A stretch of 6,198 nucleotides of DNA, from NCBI GenBank assembly GCA_902465755.1, contig CABQOK010000093.1, positions 1 to 6,198 on the forward strand, given 5' to 3'. A program made the position numbers and the translations under genes. The notes under the pieces were generated by a model, which did no database searches, was not told the DNA's origin, and was given only the letters and a program-made list of their open reading frames with translations. Of this stretch, positions 5,349 through 6,198 are shown piece after piece (the first letter of the stretch is position 1; each line of letters begins with the position of its first letter). This stretch comes from an uncultured Anaerococcus sp. GTDB lineage: Bacteria; Bacillota; Clostridia; Tissierellales; Peptoniphilaceae.

Positions 5349-6198
5349 ATGGATAGTAATGAAAATTATAAAAAAGTAATTGAGCCTATTTTTATGGTGG
5401 CTTTGATGAGCATACTGATATTTTTATCGAATGTATCCTTATTAATTCTTGCCACAGGTCCGATTCTTTTGAGTATTTATATTTTTAAATACGGATACAA
5501 GGGATTTTTAACTACTCTTCTTGGGACTTTTATCCTAGGACTCTTGTATATGGATATAAAAGATTTGATAGTACTAGTAGGTTTTATTTTTCTGATAAGC
5601 TTATGCTTTTATCTACCGATTAGATATCAAAAAAACGACAAGCGAGAGATTCTTACAGTATTTGTTCTTATAACTTTTATCCTAGTCGCATCATTCGGAT
5701 TTAGTCTAGTAAAAGAAGGTCTAAGTCTTGATTATCTAGCAAGTGAGATAAAAGGTATTGTTGAAGAAGGCCTAGAATACGAGTTACCGATAGAATATGT
5801 TAAGCTAAGTATAGGGCTTTACCCAAGCTTTTTTGCCTTTTTTTCTTTTATCTACTCTTTAGCTGGCATTAAACTTATTAGAAATTATGTAAGTATAAAG
5901 CTAGATTTAGTAGATGACCTTAAGAAAGCTAATGAGCTTAGGTTGGAGTATAAGGATCTGTTAGTCTTTGTGGCCTTTGCAGGTCTTTCTTATTTATTAG
6001 CCTTTTTATTGAAAGTAGATATGAACTATGTGCATCTTAATATTTTAGGAATTATCCTAGTTCTAGTAGCCTTTAATGGGCTATCGGCCTATGATTATAT
6101 GATATCCAAATCATCAATTCCAGTATCTAGGGGATTTCAGTGGTTTTTCATCATTATTTTATTGGAATTTTTGCTAATTTTTTTCGTGATTTTAGGAT
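5349..6198 (+). CDS. Polytopic membrane protein, DUF2232/YybS-like; 3' end outside window
   Basis: The frame is open for 283 codons from the ATG at 5349 to the right edge, with no stop. An AAAGGA ribosome binding site (5338-5343) lies five bases before the start. The product is strongly hydrophobic. Membrane segments are predicted near 14-46 (probably two), 54-68, 71-88, 101-118, 153-175, 203-222, 229-246 and 263-282, with a more polar stretch at 122-150 and a charged helix at 184-202. The order of segments, the early GPILLSIYIFKYG block (37-49) and the C-terminal LVLVAFNGLSAYDY block (238-250) resemble DUF2232 proteins such as Bacillus subtilis YybS, which are about 310 residues, so only a short C-terminal part should be missing. 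Their function is not established. In many Firmicutes they sit beside gdpP, rplI and dnaB, which would be expected just past the window. The family call is from memory of the pattern, without a profile search. No link to cytochrome maturation is visible. Confidence 0.7.
   Translation, partial: MDSNENYKKVIEPIFMVALMSILIFLSNVSLLILATGPILLSIYIFKYGYKGFLTTLLGTFILGLLYMDIKDLIVLVGFIFLISLCFYLPIRYQKNDKREILTVFVLITFILVASFGFSLVKEGLSLDYLASEIKGIVEEGLEYELPIEYVKLSIGLYPSFFAFFSFIYSLAGIKLIRNYVSIKLDLVDDLKKANELRLEYKDLLVFVAFAGLSYLLAFLLKVDMNYVHLNILGIILVLVAFNGLSAYDYMISKSSIPVSRGFQWFFIIILLEFLLIFFVILG

Noticed and set aside
1..6198. CRISPR array, tRNA, rRNA, insertion sequence, attachment site or origin
   Set aside because: No spaced direct repeats, cloverleaf-like sequence, transposase or integrase motifs or terminal repeats were seen on either strand. 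Nearly all of the window is accounted for by coding sequence and short regulatory gaps.

Overview
The window looks like a chromosomal stretch from a low-GC, probably anaerobic Firmicute. The reasons are AT-rich third codon positions, frequent AGA/AGG and ATA codons, strong AGGAGG-type ribosome binding sites, a Gram-positive lipoprotein signal, and simple hairpin-plus-T-run terminators. A Tissierellia/Peptoniphilaceae-type organism (Anaerococcus-like) is my best guess. That guess is inference only, because the window has no rRNA or other taxonomic marker.

All genes are on the plus strand and fall into three blocks separated by terminators. Block 1 (1-1775) is the tail of an ABC importer operon of the nitrate/sulfonate/taurine (NitT/TauT) family. 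It holds a permease that runs in from the left edge, then an ATPase that overlaps it by one base, then a terminator. Block 2 (1804-5261) has its own near-consensus promoter and encodes a pentahaem ammonia-forming nitrite reductase (NrfA). A hairpin follows, then the two System II cytochrome c synthetase subunits ResB/CcsB and CcsA/ResC, whose genes overlap, and then a strong terminator. Block 3 (5267-6198) has a candidate promoter with an inverted repeat. It carries the start of a polytopic membrane protein resembling DUF2232/YybS, cut by the right edge.

Block 2 is the biological centre. NrfA reduces nitrite to ammonium with six electrons, outside the membrane. It needs five haems attached covalently, including the catalytic haem on a CXXCK motif. 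ResB and CcsA together form the membrane machine that exports haem and attaches it to such motifs, so substrate enzyme and assembly machine are encoded side by side. No NrfH quinol dehydrogenase is encoded next to nrfA, and NrfA appears to be a lipoprotein, so its membrane anchoring and electron supply are the open question here. I found no mobile element, CRISPR array, tRNA or rRNA, and no clearly unprecedented system. The points worth a second look are the NrfA/lyase arrangement and the regulatory structures around it.
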